A stretch of DNA of 64,000 nucleotides, taken from Paraburkholderia sp. BL25I1N1 (GTDB lineage Bacteria; Pseudomonadota; Gammaproteobacteria; Burkholderiales; Burkholderiaceae). The DNA lies in NCBI RefSeq assembly GCF_003002025.1, contig NZ_PVZB01000008.1, positions 124,001 through 188,000 on the forward strand. The letters are read 5' to 3'. Positions 61,785 through 64,000 of this stretch are shown piece after piece (the stretch's first letter is position 1; each line of letters starts with the position of its first letter). A program made the translations under genes and the position numbers. Under the pieces are notes generated by a model. That model had not been told where the DNA came from. It did not search any database and was given only the letters and a program-made list of their open reading frames with translations.

Positions 61785-63203
61785 ATGATAAAAAATCGCC
61801 GAGCAACGTTTTCGATTCACTGGACCTGCGCATCGTTCGCGGGCCTCGCATTTCTGGCCGGTTGCGCGTCGACCCCCACCGCGACGCAAAAATCCACGGG
61901 CTGGATCAAGGACGAAGTGGCCGACTCGTACGTATTCGGCTATCCACTGGTGCTGATGGGCGTCGCGCGCGATGCGGCGGTCGGCACCAATCCAGGCCAG
62001 GCGCCCCTCAATACGCTGCGCCACGCCCAGGCATTGCCGCCGATCGGCGCGTCCAATCCAATGCAGCCGAGTCTCGATACGTTCGATTCGACCGGCTGGC
62101 TGGACGTCGGAAGCGAACCGGTGATCGTTTCGCTGCCCGATTCGCACGGCCGCTATGTCGACGCCCGCGTGCTCGACATGTGGACCAACGTGGTGTGGTC
62201 GACCAGTTCGCAGTTCGACACGCGCGCGGCCGGCATCAAGGCGCAGGCGATCGCCTTTGTCGGTCCGGGTTGGCAAGGGGATTTGCCCAAAGGTGTGAAG
62301 CGCGTCGACGTGCCGACTCGCAACGCGTGGGTGAGTGTGCGTATCCAGTCGAATGGCACGCGCGACCTGACGGCGGTCCGTAAGCTGCAGCGCGCCATTC
62401 GTGTCGCGCCGCTGAGTGTCTACGCGGGCGACAGCCGGTCCGCGTCGATCACGCCGCCGCGCAGCAATGCCGACGCCGCCGCCGCAGGCGCTGCCGGCAC
62501 GCCGGCCGCGCAGGTCGCGGCGCTCGACGCGAGCGGCTTCTTCACGCGACTCGCGCAGGCCTTGCCCGACAATCCGCCGACTCCGGCGGATCCGCACGCG
62601 CTCAAGTTCCTCTCGGACCTCGGTGTGACGCCCGGCGAGCCGGTCAAGCTGCCGAAGGCGCCGGAAGCCATCGCGGCCGGCCTCGCCGACGGCCATGAAC
62701 GCGTCGTCACGCCACCGTCCAATTTGCTGAGCGGCAACGGCTGGAACTGGTTCGGCGACGCCGTGGGCAACTACGGCCCCGACTACGCAATGCGCGCCTA
62801 TGCCGCTTATGCGCAACCGGGCATCGGCACGAAAGACGACGAAGTTCGCGCGGTCGTTACGCAGGACAGCGACGGTCGTGCGCTCAACGGCGCAAACCGC
62901 TACGTGATCCACTTCGCGCCGAATCAGTTGCCGCCGGTGCGCGGCTTCTGGTCGATCACGGCCTACACGAAGGACGGCGCGCTCGGCGAAAGCGCGCCGG
63001 CGCGTCTCGCGGTCGGCGATCGCAATGGCGCACGCCGCAATCGCGACGGCTCGCTCGACGTGACGGTGTCGTCCACTCGGAGCCGGAGCGGCAACTGGCT
63101 GCCGGCGCCGCGTGCCGATCTGCAACTGGTGCTGCGTCTGTACGCACCCAAGCCGCAGGCCACCGACGGCAGTTGGCAACCGCCTGCCGTCGTGCGCCAA
63201 TGA
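61785..63203 (+). CDS. DUF1254/DUF1214 lipoprotein
   Basis: A 472-residue exported protein. Signal peptide with lipobox LAFLAGC (about residues 22-28), then a DUF1254 domain (DSYVFGYPLVLMGVARD, VISLPDSHGRYVDARVLDMWTN). A DUF1214 domain occupies the C-terminal part (YVIHFAPNQLPPVRGFWSITAY, LQLVLRLYAPKP). Domain order is typical of this widespread family of unknown function. Two Ala-rich stretches occur in the middle. The ATG at 61785 gives the signal peptide. Confidence 0.88.
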   Translation: MIKNRRATFSIHWTCASFAGLAFLAGCASTPTATQKSTGWIKDEVADSYVFGYPLVLMGVARDAAVGTNPGQAPLNTLRHAQALPPIGASNPMQPSLDTFDSTGWLDVGSEPVIVSLPDSHGRYVDARVLDMWTNVVWSTSSQFDTRAAGIKAQAIAFVGPGWQGDLPKGVKRVDVPTRNAWVSVRIQSNGTRDLTAVRKLQRAIRVAPLSVYAGDSRSASITPPRSNADAAAAGAAGTPAAQVAALDASGFFTRLAQALPDNPPTPADPHALKFLSDLGVTPGEPVKLPKAPEAIAAGLADGHERVVTPPSNLLSGNGWNWFGDAVGNYGPDYAMRAYAAYAQPGIGTKDDEVRAVVTQDSDGRALNGANRYVIHFAPNQLPPVRGFWSITAYTKDGALGESAPARLAVGDRNGARRNRDGSLDVTVSSTRSRSGNWLPAPRADLQLVLRLYAPKPQATDGSWQPPAVVRQ

Positions 63204-63431
63204 TGCTTCCGTGTCCACGACGTGACAGCCGCGCTTCAGTAACGAGCGCTTGACGCATCGAACGTCGCAGGTCCGCCGCATCAGCTCGGCGGACCTGCGA
63301 CGCTATTGCGCGGAGTATTGTGTAAGCCACGCCTTACATTTATATCCCACGAAAGATTCACGACTTATACTGCCGCTTGCGGGATTTTCGTTTTCGCGGC
63401 GGGCTTGCCGCCGCACTACCCAAGACCGAGC

Positions 63432-64000
63432 ATGGCAAGCCTCAATAAAGCATCATTAGCCTCGTCCATGCAGACCATGCGCGATGTCGCGCAGTCACGC
63501 CGCACCCGGCGTGTCATCACCGGTCTGCTGATCTTCGTTGTACTGTTCGGTCTGCTGGGTTTCTTCGCGGCGCCGCCGCTGATCCGCCACATTGCCGAGC
63601 AACAGATCAGCAAACAACTCGACCGTCCCGCCACCATCGGGCGCATTGCGCTCAATCCGTACACGCTCAAGCTCGAAGCCGATCGTGTGCATATCGGCGA
63701 GCGCGGCGGCGAGGGCGACTTCGTGGATATCTCGCGGCTCATCGTGCAGCCGTCATGGAGTTCGCTGTTTCGCGCGGCGCCGATCATCGACGAAGTGCAG
63801 CTCGATTCGCCGCGCTTTCATATTGTTCGTTACGATGCGCAGCGCTTCAATTTCACCGACCTGATCGAGAAATTCTCGAAGCAGCCGGCCAAGCCGGATA
63901 GCAAACCCACGTTGTTCTCCGTGTCGAACATCAGGCTCGAAAATGGCCAGATCACGTTCGACGACAAACTACTTGGCGCGACGCATGTGATCGATCAATG
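63432..64000 (+). CDS. AsmA-like/DUF748 envelope protein, 5' part
   Basis: 189 codons visible; the 3' end lies outside the window. Begins MASLNKASLASSMQTMRDV, one membrane helix (VITGLLIFVVLFGLLGFFAA), then RHIAEQQISKQLDRPATIGRIALNPYTLKLEADRVHIGE. This is the usual opening of DUF748/AsmA-like proteins, which span the envelope as beta-groove lipid carriers. GACCGAG precedes the ATG weakly. Confidence 0.82.
   Translation, partial: MASLNKASLASSMQTMRDVAQSRRTRRVITGLLIFVVLFGLLGFFAAPPLIRHIAEQQISKQLDRPATIGRIALNPYTLKLEADRVHIGERGGEGDFVDISRLIVQPSWSSLFRAAPIIDEVQLDSPRFHIVRYDAQRFNFTDLIEKFSKQPAKPDSKPTLFSVSNIRLENGQITFDDKLLGATHVIDQ

Noticed and set aside
1..64000. CRISPR arrays, toxin-antitoxin pairs or phage defence islands
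   Set aside because: No regularly spaced repeats and no recognisable defence or TA genes; the HNH and ArsR-type genes are isolated and explainable otherwise.

Overview
The window is a high-GC chromosome segment of a beta-proteobacterium, most likely Paraburkholderia/Burkholderia. The evidence is strong third-position GC, a cysteine-type intracellular PHB depolymerase, an H-NS protein with the WSGRGR motif, a non-phosphorylative L-fucose gene set of the Burkholderia type, and Burkholderia-style chaperone-usher fimbriae. No tRNA, rRNA, CRISPR array, phage module or intact insertion sequence was seen.

Layout. 1-2785: a GntP-type permease (cut by the window edge) divergent from a sigma-54 activator, with a GG-N10-GC promoter and inverted repeats between them. 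2873-5624: small conserved proteins, a beta-lactamase-fold hydrolase and an H-NS protein. 6239-10830: a four-gene operon of formaldehyde-activating enzyme, aldo/keto reductase, aldehyde dehydrogenase and MFS carrier, closed by an intrinsic terminator. 11268-24253: two paralogous chaperone-usher fimbrial clusters in tandem. Cluster A is pilin, chaperone, intact usher, usher-relic/adhesin fusion, second adhesin and a degenerate adhesin tail. Cluster B is pilin, chaperone, frameshifted usher and adhesin. 24441-30453: prfC, a LysR regulator, a Pat-like CoA-ligase/GNAT protein and an unknown protein. 30585-40679: an L-fucose catabolic locus: divergent IclR regulator with a palindromic operator, a ribose-type ABC importer, a two-subunit UxaA-type dehydratase, L-fucose dehydrogenase, lactonase, 2-keto-3-deoxy-fuconate dehydrogenase and a diketo-acid hydrolase. 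Together they predict L-fucose to pyruvate plus lactate.

40923-47477: PLP decarboxylase with an ArsR-type regulator, a thioesterase, a chemoreceptor, a cold-shock protein, an HNH protein and an AGE-family epimerase. 47771-54785: a possible MgtC remnant, an Ala-rich membrane protein, small proteins (one behind a tandem palindrome), a hydroxyacyl-CoA dehydrogenase, a flavin reductase, a cupin and PhaZ. 55005-64000: a GST, a second chemoreceptor, CopA with a textbook CueR-type promoter, PaiB, a DUF1254 lipoprotein and the start of a DUF748/AsmA-like protein.

The most unusual region is the fimbrial block. It carries clear traces of duplication, recombination and decay: a decayed usher 3' end fused in frame to an adhesin, a frameshifted adhesin tail, and a paralogous usher broken at a C/G run. 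Other points of interest are the isolated Fae operon, the UxaA-type dehydratase in the fucose locus, a degenerate tandem copy of a gene 3' end, and several well-formed operators.
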